Below, one piece after another: positions 23,966 through 23,966 of a DNA stretch of 23,966 nt. The DNA is from an uncultured Jannaschia sp. (lineage in GTDB: Bacteria; Pseudomonadota; Alphaproteobacteria; Rhodobacterales; Rhodobacteraceae), in assembly GCA_937916365.1 (NCBI GenBank), contig CALFSY010000115.1, forward strand, positions 1 through 23,966, written 5' to 3'. The number at the start of each line of letters is the position of its first letter. Position 1 is the first letter of the stretch. Position numbers and translations under genes: made by a program. The notes below the pieces were generated by a model. The model searched no databases and was not told where the DNA came from. It saw only the letters and a list, made by a program, of their open reading frames with translations.

Positions 23966-23966
23966 C

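Noticed and set aside
1..23966. CRISPR arrays, tRNA/rRNA genes, insertion sequences, prophage or defence genes
   Set aside because: Looked for spaced direct repeats, cloverleaf-like patterns and transposase/integrase motifs; none seen. The only sizeable direct repeat is the intragenic 147-bp duplication.

Overview
The window looks like chromosomal DNA from an alphaproteobacterium, most likely a marine Rhodobacterales (Roseobacter-group) species. This rests on gene content and order: a trkA-trkH-hfq-hflX run, rnhB next to a CcrM-type GANTC methyltransferase, and Roseobacter-like agmatinase, MazG, UvrA and LpdA proteins. No rRNA, tRNA, transposase, integrase, phage gene or CRISPR array was seen. 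Species cannot be told from the sequence.

Left part (1-8150): a partial agmatinase (speB, minus) diverges from mazG (plus). mazG converges on ndk (minus). An RND efflux pair (membrane fusion protein plus inner-membrane pump) follows, then dihydrolipoamide dehydrogenase (lpdA).

Middle (8150-17410): uvrA overlaps by four bases a repeat-rich, membrane-anchored protein of unknown function. That gene carries a 147-bp tandem duplication and a frameshift near its 3' end. Then come the K+ uptake genes trkA and trkH, the RNA chaperone hfq and the GTPase hflX; hfq and hflX overlap at GTGA.

Right part (17450-23966): an EamA transporter and a JmjC/cupin oxygenase lie on the minus strand. Next is a cluster of small, poorly known envelope genes. 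It holds a Tat-exported peptide whose best start is out of frame across an A7 run, a membrane-anchored winged-helix regulator overlapping an upstream small secreted protein, and a secreted Cys-pair repeat protein behind a long leader hairpin and ahead of a clear terminator. The window closes with rnhB and ccrM, separated by about 320 bases that hold several dyads and a CtrA-like site.

Most genes are housekeeping: polyamine and nucleotide metabolism, DNA repair, K+ homeostasis, RNA regulation and cell-cycle methylation. The stretch with most scope for something undescribed is 19800-21910. There the secreted-protein/regulator pair has the layout of an envelope-sensing module, which is inference only.
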